DNA of 64,000 nt, taken from JAUIIK01 sp963709995 (GTDB taxonomy: Bacteria > Chloroflexota > Chloroflexia > Thermomicrobiales > CFX8). Below are positions 32,420 to 42,095 of this stretch, one piece after another. Numbering within the stretch: position 1 is the first letter of the stretch; each line of letters opens with the position of its first letter. The translations under genes were made by a program, and so were the position numbers. The stretch lies in contig CAVPYN010000013.1 of the NCBI GenBank assembly GCA_963709995.1, positions 62,001-126,000 of the forward strand, written 5' to 3'. Under the pieces are notes generated by a model, which was given only the letters and a program-made list of their open reading frames with translations, was not told the origin of the DNA and made no database searches.

Positions 32420-35050
32420 CTGATGTTCGTCGCTCCGGGCGCGATATCTCCCATAGCAGCGGCAACTCCCATCCGTGAACTCTCCTCCAGTGCGAAGTCG
32501 CCGGGGCAGTCGCAACCCTGGTTTCCGGTGCAGATGCAGCCTTCAGGACAGCAGTAGTTGTCGCCGCAGCATACGGGGTAAATCGAAGGGCAGCAGAAAC
32601 TGCCTCCGCAGCAGACCGGGAAGCCGGTAGAGCAACAATAGCCGTAGGCTGAACAGCAATGTGGATAGTCGCCCCCACAGCAGAGGCCACCGCCACAGTC
32701 GATGAGTTCGGGACAGCACACTCCATCGGGTACGCAGGTTCCATTGTTGCAGCAGGTGCCCTCGCATGCTCGACATCGCCCGTCAGGGTTGCAGACTTCG
32801 CAGAAGCCACATTCGGCATCCGTCTGACATTCGATGCACGCACCATTGACGCAGTTCGTCCCGGCCGGGCACTCGACACCGCAAGCCCCACAATGGTCAT
32901 CGTTGGACTGGAGATCAACGCACATATCCTCGCAGCAGGTTTCAGAGGAGAGACATTCGGCGCAAGGTCCGGGGTCGCTGCAGATTCCGTTGATGCAGTG
33001 TTCATCCGGGCCGCAGACGATGCCGCAGCCGCCGCAATTCTGATCATCGCTCATCAGATCGAGACAAATGCCGTCGCAGCAGGTCTGCCCTGCAAAGCAG
33101 GAGACGCCGCAGCCACCACAGTTATTGAAATCGGTAAGCAGGTCAACGCAGACATCGACGCAACAATAGTTGGTGAGATCAGCCCCCTGGTCGCAACCAG
33201 GGCATGAGTTCGCAGCCGCAGTGCAGACGCCGTTGATACAGTTCCTGGCCGTCCGGGCAGCTGATTCCGCAGGCGCCGCAGTTCGTGCTATCGGACAGGA
33301 TGTCGATGCATGTGCCATTGCAGCACGCTTGTCCCGTAAAACAGCGTTCGCCGCAAGCGCCGCAATTGTTAGCGTCTTGCGTCAGGTCGGTGCAGCTCCC
33401 TTCGCAGCAGAAGTTTGCTGGATCATCGTCCGAGCAAAAATCGCAGGTAGCGCACTCGAAGTAACAGATCTCTTCGCAGGTTGATTGCTGGGCCTGTTCC
33501 AGACACCGCGATGCAACGATCATCACACAGGTAAAAAACCACCTGTCAATCCCATTTGGAGACTCTGTATCAATATTTTCCGACTTCGTCCCGCAGATCG
33601 CATGAGCAACGGATCTGCAGCTTCCCAAGGATTGCTCTCTGACGTACACTCGGAGTTCCGGAAGTTGAGTACAGGAGCTGAGACAGACATCACATGGATC
33701 AGTCCCAGCAAGCTGAGGTGCGGACATTGGATCAGCGATGACGTTTGGCGGCACGAATAACGCCTCAACAAAGCCCTCGGAATTTACTGATAGCAAATAC
33801 AGCGGACGTTTCTGAGCCGTTGCGACGAGCGCATAGATCAAAGGCTCGCCATCCTCGGTAGGGTCGAAGATGACCGTCGCATGGAGCGGATTTGGCGGAC
33901 TAGTCTCCATCTCAATCGACAGGAAGTCGGTAGTTAGCAGACCGGGACCGCTGATCGCCGTTGCGCTCCGCCCAACTGTCGCAAAACCCTCGATGATCAG
34001 ATACTGGAACAATTGGCGATGCTTCAGGTTGTCATCTGCAGCTGCCTGGAGTTGGTCCTGGACTTCCTGCGGCGCATCGCCAATCGAGACTTCTTGCTGC
34101 GGTGATGCCCGCCAGCTGTGATAGTGCTGGCCGACATTGCCGGCCTCGACGACGAAGCCTTCCGGGTTGCCGGGCGTGTAGGTCAGACAGCGGCGCTCGA
34201 AACACTGCATCAGGACGAGACGCTTGTGTCCCACCAACTAGCACCTCGGCCCAGTAGGGCTCGGTGATCGGTCTGCCGGTCGCGAAGTAGGGGCTGTCGA
34301 AGAGCGGCGCGGAGACGACCTGCCCGTCCTCGTAGACCGATCCGGACGAGTTCATGAAGTCCCAGAATGGCGCGGCGATGCTGTGGTTGGTGACGTCGTC
34401 GGTGATGGCGACGGTGACGCCCTGGCCCGCCAGCCCGGAATCGTCGCTTACCGTCGCCGGCGCGGTCGATGCGCTGGGTGATCGTCGAGCCGACTGGCAA
34501 TGACGGCGGCGTCGAGGACGGCTCCGAAGGTCGCGTAGGTCGGGCCATTCGGGTCGTTCGACATCTCCGGCGACGTTGATCGCCGCTGGCGATCTGTCCT
34601 GGAACTGGCTGTCGCCGAGTTGCATGCGCTGCCGGTGATCAGCTCGACGACGAGCAGGCCGTTGGTGACGTCCCAGGGCGGCGCCGTCGGCGCGGAAGCT
34701 GTTGTCCTCCATGCGGGCTTTGTCGAAGTACTGGACGGTGCGGTTGCCACCCGGCGCTTCCTCGTAGGGTTCGCTCGACGGCCTCGGTGAAGGCTTCCGG
34801 CCCCCACATCCAGGTGCGGGCGCCAGCGCCGTCGGCGACCGGTTTGTCGGTTCTGTCCCAGGTGCGCTGGAATGTACTGGTGGCAGGGGTGATAGCTGGT
34901 TCGCGACTGTCATCCGCTTCGGCATCGTGGACACCGAAGCGGGAGCAGGAGACCACCGACAGCGAGACCGAGCGCGCCCTTGAGCAGCCCACGCCGGGAG
35001 GAACGAGCGCCTATGAGTTTGGAGAGTTCGTCGAATCGATGCTCACTCAT
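32410..35050 (-). CDS. Tat-exported, extremely cysteine-rich repeat protein (many frameshifts)
   Basis: The ATG at 35050 starts a twin-arginine signal (SSRRGLLKGALGLAVGGLLL). The product is readable in pieces across at least seven frame changes between 34950 and 33230, about 880 residues. Part 1 has WMWGPEAFTEAV, VQYFDKARMEDNSF, VTNGLLVVELITG and PNGPTYATFGAVLDAA, a secreted-protein module recurrent in Chloroflexota. Part 2 carries TYTPGNPEGFVVEAGNVGQH. Part 3 (33.5-32.9 kb) has five repeats of the form CCxGxCxDLxxDxxNCGxCGxxC. Part 4 is CC-rich and granulin-like, with YPHCCSAYGYCCSTGFPVCC and SFCCPSIYPVCCGDNYCCPE. More than 80 cysteines are visible. Role unknown; extensive disulfide cross-linking outside the cell is likely. 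Confidence 0.72.
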
Positions 35051-35277
35051 CATCGGTGGCTTTCACAGGCCGATTTGGCAGAAGCGGCTCATCCGCTGAC
35101 GATGAACGGATCGGCTACACGTTGCGAGGACTGTAGCCCGGTGCTACCTACTGCGTCAATCCTCATGACCATAAGCCAGGAGGCGGCGCGATGCTAGTAT
35201 TATCGCAAGCTGACGCATCCTGCTCGCCAGCGCCCGCTATGGGTGCGCGCAGGGAAGCATTCGCCGGAGGTTCGTAG

Positions 35278-37281
35278 ATGGATCTCGCACTCCTCATCGC
35301 ACGGCTTCTTCTGGCCGGCGTCTTCGCCGTTGCTGGAATCGCCAAACTGCTCGACCGTGAAGGCTCGCGGAAGGCTCTGGTGGGCTTTGGGGTCCCGGGG
35401 CGTATTGCTCCGCCGCTGGCGATCTTGCTGCCGCTGGCGGAACTGGCCGTTGCGCTGGCGTTGCTGCCGCTGGCGACCGCCTTTTGGGGCGCGATCGGCG
35501 CGCTGGTGCTACTGGGCCTCTTCGTCGTTGGGATTGCCGCCAGCATGGCGCGCGGCGAAGCTCCTGACTGCCACTGTTTTGGACAGATCCATTCCGAGCC
35601 CGCCGGTTGGTCGACGCTCATTCGCAACTCGATACTGGCACTCTCTGCCGCCTTCGTCGTCTTTGCCGGAGGCGTCGAGCCTGGTGCAGAGTTTGACCGG
35701 CTGGATCGGTGACCTGACGTCGACCGAGCAGATCGGGCTCGTCGCGATCGTCGTGACTGCGGCAATGCTTGTAGCCCAAACATGGTTCCTCTTTCAGTTG
35801 ATGGCGCAGAATGGGCGTCTGCTGGAGCGTGTCGAACATCTCGAGATAGGAGCTCCGCTATCTCCTGACCAGGGGCAGATTCCGGCCGGGCCGAGTATCC
35901 CGGCACGCGGCCTGCCGGTTGGCAGTCCAGCGCCCGCCTTCAGCCTTTCCGGGTTGTATGGTGAGACGATCACGCTCAATGCCCTGCGTGCGGCTGCCAA
36001 GCCCTTGATGCTGCTCTTCACCGACCCCAACTGTGCCCCTTGCAACGCGATGTTGCCCGACATTGCGAACTGGCAGCGCGAGCACGGTAGCCGGTTGACG
36101 ATCGTTCCAATCAGTCGCGGCGACACGCGTGCCAATCTCGAAAAGCGAACGCCCACGCCATCACCACCGTCTTGCTCCAGAATGAACGCGAGGTCTCCGA
36201 CGCTTATCAGGCTCACGGGACGCCCACAGCGGTCCTCGTGCAGGTGGACGGCACGATTGGAAGCCCGGTGGCGGCTGGAGCGGTACAAATCGAACAACTC
36301 CTGCGCACGATCCTCCAGCAACCTGCCGATCCGCCGGTGGCTCAGATATCCAACCCTGGTGCACCGCCGTCAAATGGGGCGAGCTTGAAGGCGACGGCGC
36401 GACTACCGGCAGCCGCACCATTGAACGCGATGGCCGCCGGGGGACGACCGGTTCCGCGGATCACCCTGCCCGATCTGGCAGGGGATTTGATCGACCTCCA
36501 CGATCTCGGCGGGCGTCCAACGGTGCTGCTATTCTGGAACCCCAACTGTGGCTTCTGCCGTCAGATGGTCGATGACCTCAAGATCTGGGGATCGGAGCGC
36601 CCGGATGGTTCACCGGACCTCCTGATCCTCTCGAGCGGCGACATCGATGCCAGGCAGGTGATGGAGCTGCGTTTGCCATTCCTTATAGACGACGGCTTCG
36701 CAGCCGGCCGGCAATTTGGCGCGACCGGCACGCCCTCGGCGGTGTTGCTCAATGGCGACGGCAAGATCGCGTCAAACGTCATGGTCGGCGCTGACAATGT
36801 CATGGGCCTGCTGGATCCTGCCCGCAGAGTTGTCCCAACCAATGGCAATGGCGCGCAGCAGCCGCTCGCGCCCCTCGTCCGTATGGGCTCGCCCGCGCCT
36901 GGGTTCGAGCTGTCTGACCTCAATGGAAACGTGATCACGCAGGCATGGCTGCGTGGCACGGAGACCCTGGTGCTCTTCTGGGATCCGGCCTGCGGTTTCT
37001 GTCAACAGATGCTCGACGATCTACGGGCCCTGGAAACCGATGATAGCGTACCGCGACTGCTTGTCGTCTCAACTGGCGCGGTCGAGGTCAATCGAGGTCT
37101 GGGGTTGCGTTCGACTATCGCGCTCGACCAGGGTTTCACCGTCGGACGGCGCTTTGGCGCGAGTGGCACGCCCTCAGCCGTACTCGTGGACCGCAAGGGC
37201 AAGATAGCTTCAACGTTGGCGGCAGGAGCTCCGGCCGTGCTCGGCCTGGCCCGCTCATCCTCAGGTTCGACGACGGCGTAG
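35278..37281 (+). CDS. MauE/DoxX membrane domain fused to three thioredoxin domains (two frameshifts)
   Basis: From the ATG at 35278 (GGAGG nine bases upstream) the first 140 residues are a MauE/DoxX-type four-helix redox protein ending in DCHCFGQIHSEPAGW. A frame change near 35670 leads to another helix (IGLVAIVVTAAMLVAQTWFL) and thioredoxin domain 1 with DPNCAPCNAMLPDI. After a second change near 36145 domains 2 and 3 follow, with WNPNCGFCRQMVDDL and WDPACGFCQQMLDDL and cis-Pro loops GTPSAVL. Typical relatives have MauE plus one thioredoxin (about 330 residues); this span allows 667. The protein would move electrons across the membrane to make or repair disulfides. It is divergent from the cysteine-rich gene, its likely client. 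Confidence 0.78.
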
Positions 37282-37424
37282 TCAATCTCATCGGTACTCA
37301 GATTTGGTCCCTGGATCGAGACGTTCACAGGATCGATCTACTGGTGCCTGTGCGGTCACCCCCTGTCGAAACCCCAGCGATGAACGCTGCCAGCGACGTG
37401 AGGCGGGAAGACACCGTCACCGAC

Positions 37425-37766
37425 TTTGATCGCAACTTTCCGATAGCGCTCACAAACGTCCCGGCATATCGTGGAATCAGGATTTGCGATGTGATCGGAG
37501 ACAAAGAACATGACTGTTCCTCCCCACCCATTTCGATTCGGTGTCGTCAATGACGCAGCGGTTGAGCCCGCCGGTTGGATCGAACATGTGAGACGCGTCG
37601 AATCGTTCGGCTTCTCGACTTTCCTGATACGCGACCACATTCTCCCGGACTTCTTCGGGCCGCAGCTCGCCCCGCTCACGGCACTCGCAACAGCGGCGGC
37701 CGTGACGGAGCAGTTGCATGTCGGCACGCTTGTCTTCTCGAACGACTTTCGCCATCCGGCTTCCCT
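37425..37766 (+). repeat. Left copy of a 342-base direct repeat flanking the glycan cassette
   Basis: Colinear with 42096-42437 without any net gap: upstream region (TTTGATCGCAA...CCGATAGCG), start codon at the same offset (85) and the first 257 bases of an LLM oxidoreductase gene. Identity is moderate in the first two thirds and about 95% in the last 86 bases (four differences). The copy stops abruptly after the shared block. Confidence 0.8.
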
Positions 37767-37803
37767 AATGAGACTCGTGGCGCCAGCGCGTACACCCGCG
37801 TGA
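37510..37803 (+). pseudogene. Truncated LLM-class oxidoreductase (N-terminal quarter only)
   Basis: The first 84 codons match the intact gene at 42181 (FSTFLIRDHILPDFFGPQLA; HVGTLVFSNDFRHPA), then the sequence departs and ends after 97 residues at 37803. The intact relative has 320 residues, so the barrel is missing beyond its second strand. It cannot be active. The upstream 85 bases are also shared with the intact gene, so it is a copy made with its control region. It lies immediately left of the glycan cassette. Confidence 0.85.
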
Positions 37804-37914
37804 GCCCGAAGTACCATGCACCACCCATTCATCTCACACGAAGCGCCTGAAGCATGCATCCCATCCGTTATTGGGATCCGAGCTGGTTCAGCAATGACCG
37901 GGTGTACTGATAAC

Positions 37915-37936
37915 TTCCTGACGGATTTGTCAGGAA
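37915..37936. repeat. Eight-base perfect hairpin before the glycan cassette
   Basis: TTCCTGAC (37915-37922) and GTCAGGAA (37929-37936) are inverted around GGATTT, 114 bases before the glycosyltransferase start. No T-run follows. It could end a transcript from the left or serve as an operator for the cassette. Confidence 0.5.
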
Positions 37937-38049
37937 CCGGACATCTAAAGCGACAAGGGAGCGAATGGCGTTCGTGCGAGCCTTGCGATCATGTGATGCA
38001 ACCTCGTTCCGGTATCTCTGATTGACCCTCGCTGGAGTTAGGTAGGGCT

Positions 38050-39141
38050 GTGATAAAGACACTGATCGTGGCAACCAACGCGACCCCCACCGGAATCGCG
38101 CAGGACGTTGCTGTTGGCCGCCACCATCGAGTCGACTACCTCGATCTTGCAGAGACCTATGGCAGTGACTATGTTGATTACAGTCTGTGTGGCGGCGGTC
38201 TCAGGCCAGTGCGCTGGCTCGAGGAGCGCCTGCGCATCGACGCAAGGCTGGCTCAGAAGGTGCGGCGGATCGTCGTGGCGGAAGGCTACGATGTCGTCTT
38301 GAGTTTGTCGGAACGCGTCGGCATTCCCCTGACTCACGTTCTTCCCGCGCGCGTTAAGCACGTCGTTATCATGCACCATCCCATGTCTTCAAGGAAACTT
38401 CCGCTCTTGCGCACGCTGCGCGTAAAAGATCGCTGGAGCCGCATCATCGCGATCAGCTCGGCCGAGGCGCGCGCGTTTGAGCAGGCGCTGGGGATTGCAA
38501 GCGGCGAGGTTGTCCCGCTCCACACGCCCGTCGATGTCGATTTCTTCGACCCAGCGCAGGAGCAATGCCTGGCAGCTACGGAACAGGATCGTGTGCAGAG
38601 CCTCGGGTTATCGCATCGCGATTACAGCACGCTGATCCGAGCCATGCGCCGGATCCCGTACGTCAAATGCAACCTGCGGGTCGGTAGCACCTGGGTCAAT
38701 GGCCGTGCCGGTCATGAGAGCGAGTCTATTCCGGAGAACATCACCGTGAAGGACTATGTGCACCCGCAGGAGCTCAGGCGCCGCTATCTGGAGAGCAGGT
38801 TCATCATCGTGCCGATTCAGGAGTCAACCCAGTGGAGCGCCGGTTGCACGACGATCCAGCAAGCCCAGGCAATGGGCAGGGCTGTTATCGCCACCGCCCG
38901 GCCGGGACTTGCCGAGTACCTGGTCGATGGCGAGACCGGCATCCTGGTCGAACCCGGCGACGATGTGGGGCTCTCCAATGCGATCGAGTATCTCTGGAAG
39001 AACCCTGATGTAGCGGAATGCATGGGGCGCAAAGGGCGCGAGCACCAGGTGCGCAACTTTGCCATGGATCAATGGATCGAACATTTACGCCAGATCGTGG
39101 CCGGCGTTCATGACGGCGTGCATATGAAAGCAAGCGCATGA
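38050..39141 (+). CDS. Family GT4-like glycosyltransferase
   Basis: 363 residues from a GTG at 38050. The C-terminal Rossmann half holds the GT-B donor site: VKDYVHPQELRRRYLESRFI, then STQWSAGCTTIQQAQAMGRA and VIATARPGLAEYLVDGETGI with LVEPGDD, which is the EX7E-like region of retaining glycosyltransferases (family GT4). The N-terminal half is shorter and more diverged. It would transfer a sugar from a nucleotide donor to a lipid- or protein-linked acceptor in the cytoplasm. It overlaps the next gene by four bases (ATGA) and is first in a compact four-gene cassette. Confidence 0.85.
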   Translation: MIKTLIVATNATPTGIAQDVAVGRHHRVDYLDLAETYGSDYVDYSLCGGGLRPVRWLEERLRIDARLAQKVRRIVVAEGYDVVLSLSERVGIPLTHVLPARVKHVVIMHHPMSSRKLPLLRTLRVKDRWSRIIAISSAEARAFEQALGIASGEVVPLHTPVDVDFFDPAQEQCLAATEQDRVQSLGLSHRDYSTLIRAMRRIPYVKCNLRVGSTWVNGRAGHESESIPENITVKDYVHPQELRRRYLESRFIIVPIQESTQWSAGCTTIQQAQAMGRAVIATARPGLAEYLVDGETGILVEPGDDVGLSNAIEYLWKNPDVAECMGRKGREHQVRNFAMDQWIEHLRQIVAGVHDGVHMKASA

Positions 39142-40241
39142 TTCCTTTCAATCAACTCGTCCCGGCGCATGAGGCTATGCGTCCTCAGATTGACACCGCA
39201 ATCCAGCGCGTTGTCGACAGCGGCTGGTTCATACTCGGTCCCGAAGTCGAAGCATTTGAGAGCGAGTTTGCGGCTTATCACGGCATTTCACATTGCGTTG
39301 GTGTGGCGAATGGGACCGATGCCATCGAGCTGGCTCTTGCCGCCGCAGGCATAGGACCGGGCGACGAGGTCATCACCGTAGCGCATACCGCCGTCGCGAC
39401 GGTCTGCGCTGTCGAACGAGCCGGCGCAACGCCGGTCCTCGTAGATATCGACCCCGATACCTACACGATGGATCCGCAAGCTTTGCTGGCGAGCATCACG
39501 CCACGAACCCGGGCGATCATTCCCGTTCATCTCTACGGTCAGGCTGCGGACATGACCCGGATTTGTGAGATTGCCGAGCGGCATCAACTCCTCGTCATCG
39601 AAGACTGCGCTCAAGCCCACGGTGCCCGCCACATGCGCCAGCTCGTTGGCACGTTCGGCACGCTTGCCACGTTCAGCTTCTACCCAACCAAGAATCTTGG
39701 AGCTATCGGTGACGGCGGCGCGGTATTGACGCATGATGCTGAATTCGCGGCGCGGCTGCGCCAGTTGCGCAACTACGGCCAAACCAGCCGTTATCTCAGC
39801 GCCGGGCCAGGCATCAATAGCCGGCTGGACGAGCTGCAAGCAGCGATTCTGCGCGCCAAACTTCCCCATCTGGATAGTTTCAACGCCGCGCGCAGGGAGC
39901 TGGCAGGGGTCTATGACGCGCAGCTAGACGCAGTCGAGAAACCCTTTGCCAGGCCTGGCGACAAGCATGTCTACCATCTCTACGTCATTCAGCATTCGGA
40001 ACGCGATGCGCTCCAGCGGACGCTGGAGCGGCAGAGCATCACGACGCTCATTCACTATCCGACCCCGGTTCACCTCCAACCCGCGTTCGCCCACCTCGGC
40101 TACGGCTCAGGCGCGCTTCCGGTGACGGAACGGGTGGCTCAACGGATACTGTCCCTACCGCTCTATATCGGGCTGGCTAATGAGGATGTCAACCGCGTTG
40201 CCTTTGCGCTCCACAGCTCCGTCGAACTGGTGCGACAATGA
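39138..40241 (+). CDS. DegT/DnrJ/EryC1/StrS sugar aminotransferase
   Basis: 367 residues, PLP fold type I. Hallmarks: GPEVEAFESEFAAYHGISHC and GVANGTDAIELALAAAGIGP at the N-terminus, VEDCAQAHGARHM-like VIEDCAQAHGARH with the PLP-binding Asp, and SFYPTKNLGAIGDGGAVLTH with the Schiff-base lysine. The C-terminal HYPTPVHLQPAFAHLGYGSG is typical of the family. These enzymes put an amino group on 3- or 4-keto nucleotide sugars. The four-base overlaps with both neighbours show tight coupling. The ketosugar donor would have to come from the epimerase-like partner or from genes outside the window. Confidence 0.92.
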   Translation: MIPFNQLVPAHEAMRPQIDTAIQRVVDSGWFILGPEVEAFESEFAAYHGISHCVGVANGTDAIELALAAAGIGPGDEVITVAHTAVATVCAVERAGATPVLVDIDPDTYTMDPQALLASITPRTRAIIPVHLYGQAADMTRICEIAERHQLLVIEDCAQAHGARHMRQLVGTFGTLATFSFYPTKNLGAIGDGGAVLTHDAEFAARLRQLRNYGQTSRYLSAGPGINSRLDELQAAILRAKLPHLDSFNAARRELAGVYDAQLDAVEKPFARPGDKHVYHLYVIQHSERDALQRTLERQSITTLIHYPTPVHLQPAFAHLGYGSGALPVTERVAQRILSLPLYIGLANEDVNRVAFALHSSVELVRQ

Positions 40242-41236
40242 TCGACCTAACTGCATTTCAGGGCGCCCGTGTTTTGATTACTGGCGGGATGGGGTTCCTC
40301 GGCAGCAATCTGGCGATAGAGCTGATCCGGCTCGGCGCCTATGTCACCGTGGCTGATGCCATGATCGATGGCTACGGCGGGAACCTCTTCAATCTTAAGC
40401 CGGTTGAAGAGCACAAGCGGCTCACCGTCAACTTCTGCGACGTGCGCTCGCAAAGTGTCATGAACTACCTGGCCCGCGATCAGGACTACATCTTCCACCT
40501 GGCCGCGCAGGTCGATCACGTTCTCAGCCTGACCGACCCGTTTCCGGATATCGACATCAATATCCGCGGCACCGCGGTGCTGATGGAAGCCTGCAAGAAC
40601 CAAAATCCAAAGGCGAAGGTGATATTGAGCGGCACCCGCGGCGAATACGGCACTGCGGCCAAGCTCCCGGTGGACGAAGCGGCGGCGACGAATCCACGTG
40701 GCATCTACGAGATCTCAAACCTGACAGCCGAGCATATCGTCAAGGTTTATCACGACATCCACGGCGTGCAGTCCGTGATGCTGCGGATCACGAACACCTA
40801 TGGCCCCAGGTCGCAGATGCTCCACTCGCGCTACGGAGTCGCGAACTGGTTTGTCAGGCTCGCGCTCGATGATGAGACGATCAAGGTCTTCGGAGATGGG
40901 AAGTTAAAGCGTGACTTCCTCTACGTCGGCGATTGCGTGGAGGCCATGCTGATGTGCGCGCTCACCGAGGAGGCCTACGGGCATGTCTTCAATGTCGGTT
41001 GTGACACGCCACACAATTTTGCGGAGCTGGCAGAGCGCATCGTTTGTATCGCCGGCAGGGGACATTGGGAATTCGCGCCGTTCACGTCCGAGCGGGCCGC
41101 CCAGGAGCCCGGTGACTTCTACTCCGACATCACGAAGATTCGTCGCGTGGTCGGTTGGGAGCCGGCGACCTCGCTGGATGCCGGACTGGCCTGCACCATC
41201 CACTACTACTGCCAACACAGAGCGCACTACTGGTAG
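40238..41236 (+). CDS. NAD-dependent epimerase/dehydratase (extended SDR) with altered YxxxK
   Basis: 332 residues. The Rossmann motif RVLITGGMGFLGSNLAIELI is standard for extended SDRs, followed by FHLAAQVDHVLSLTDPFPDI. The catalytic Ser/Thr appears in VILSGTRGEYG. The active-site tyrosine lies in RGIYEISNLTAEHIVKVY; in the usual YxxxK the lysine would be at the Asn of SNL, so the motif reads YxxxN. The codon is AAC, one base from AAG or AAA. The family makes 4-keto, epimerised or dehydrated nucleotide sugars. With Asn instead of Lys activity may be lost or changed, unless the base is misread. Genomic context supports sugar-nucleotide work. Confidence 0.85.
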   Translation: MIDLTAFQGARVLITGGMGFLGSNLAIELIRLGAYVTVADAMIDGYGGNLFNLKPVEEHKRLTVNFCDVRSQSVMNYLARDQDYIFHLAAQVDHVLSLTDPFPDIDINIRGTAVLMEACKNQNPKAKVILSGTRGEYGTAAKLPVDEAAATNPRGIYEISNLTAEHIVKVYHDIHGVQSVMLRITNTYGPRSQMLHSRYGVANWFVRLALDDETIKVFGDGKLKRDFLYVGDCVEAMLMCALTEEAYGHVFNVGCDTPHNFAELAERIVCIAGRGHWEFAPFTSERAAQEPGDFYSDITKIRRVVGWEPATSLDAGLACTIHYYCQHRAHYW

Positions 41237-41238
41237 CC

Positions 41239-42060
41239 GTGTCCTCTGCAGAACTTGGCGGCGTCATGGATGCATTGCTACTCGCTGACAGGGGGGTGAT
41301 TCGAGTGGGCATTCGGACATGGTCGCGCAGCCATAACGATCTCTCCCAGGCAGATAGCAGCCTGGAAGCGGCGCGGCGATTCGCTGGGGCGGCGGATGGC
41401 TGGTTGAGCGTTGAAGAGGGGCAGTTTCTCTACTCCCTGGCTCGAAGCTGCACCGGCCGAGGATCGATCGTCGAAATCGGTTCCTGGATGGGCCGCTCGA
41501 CGATCTGGCTCGCTGCCGGGTCAAGAGCCGACGAGGGTCGCCCTGTCTATGCCGTCGATCCGCATACTGGTTCGCCAGAGCACGCAAGAGATGGCATGCC
41601 ATCAACGCTCAAAGCCTTTCATGCCAACATCGCGGCAGCCGGCCTCACCGATATCGTGGTGAGCAGAACCGTGACAGCTCAAGAAGCCGCAATAGGGTTC
41701 AATGAGCCTGTCGAACTCATCTTTCTCGATGGGCCACACGATGTGTCGACCGTCTCAGCGATCCTGCAAGCATGGCTGCCGAAACTGATCGAGGGCGACT
41801 GGATAGTGCTCAACAATGCTACCTCCTACCCGGGATCGATTGCGGCTTCCAGGCAACTCCTGCGTTCCAATTACATACGAAACGCTCGCCTTGTGCGCGC
41901 GGTGTTTGCGGCCCAGGCGGTCCCTTGCCTGACCCGCAAGGATCGCCTTCATAACTTCTACATGCTCTTGTACATCTACAGCTACCGGAAGCTGGCGGCG
42001 CTGCCCGTGCCGGCGACCCTGCGAGACTCCGGACGAAACCTCGTGCGCCGCCTGCAGTAG
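41239..42060 (+). CDS. Class I SAM-dependent methyltransferase (Methyltransf_24 type)
   Basis: About 270 residues. Starts at 41239 (GTG), 41266 (ATG) or slightly later are possible; none has a strong binding site. The SAM-binding motif I is VEIGSWMGRSTIWLAAG, motif II VYAVDPHTGSPEH, and ELIFLDGPHDVSTVSAIL with the family's metal-site Asp is motif III/IV. The group acts on sugars or lipids in surface-glycan clusters. It is the last cassette gene, two bases behind the epimerase gene, and is followed by the right copy of the direct repeat. Likely role: O-methylation of the cassette's sugar. Confidence 0.82.
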   Translation: MSSAELGGVMDALLLADRGVIRVGIRTWSRSHNDLSQADSSLEAARRFAGAADGWLSVEEGQFLYSLARSCTGRGSIVEIGSWMGRSTIWLAAGSRADEGRPVYAVDPHTGSPEHARDGMPSTLKAFHANIAAAGLTDIVVSRTVTAQEAAIGFNEPVELIFLDGPHDVSTVSAILQAWLPKLIEGDWIVLNNATSYPGSIAASRQLLRSNYIRNARLVRAVFAAQAVPCLTRKDRLHNFYMLLYIYSYRKLAALPVPATLRDSGRNLVRRLQ

Positions 42061-42095
42061 CACTCTCAATCTGGCCGCAATCTGTGAGGCCCGAT

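Noticed and set aside
35163..35906. 247-residue minus-strand open frame opposite the MauE region
   Set aside because: Low-complexity Ser/Ala/Arg composition typical of antisense frames; the plus-strand protein is clearly conserved.
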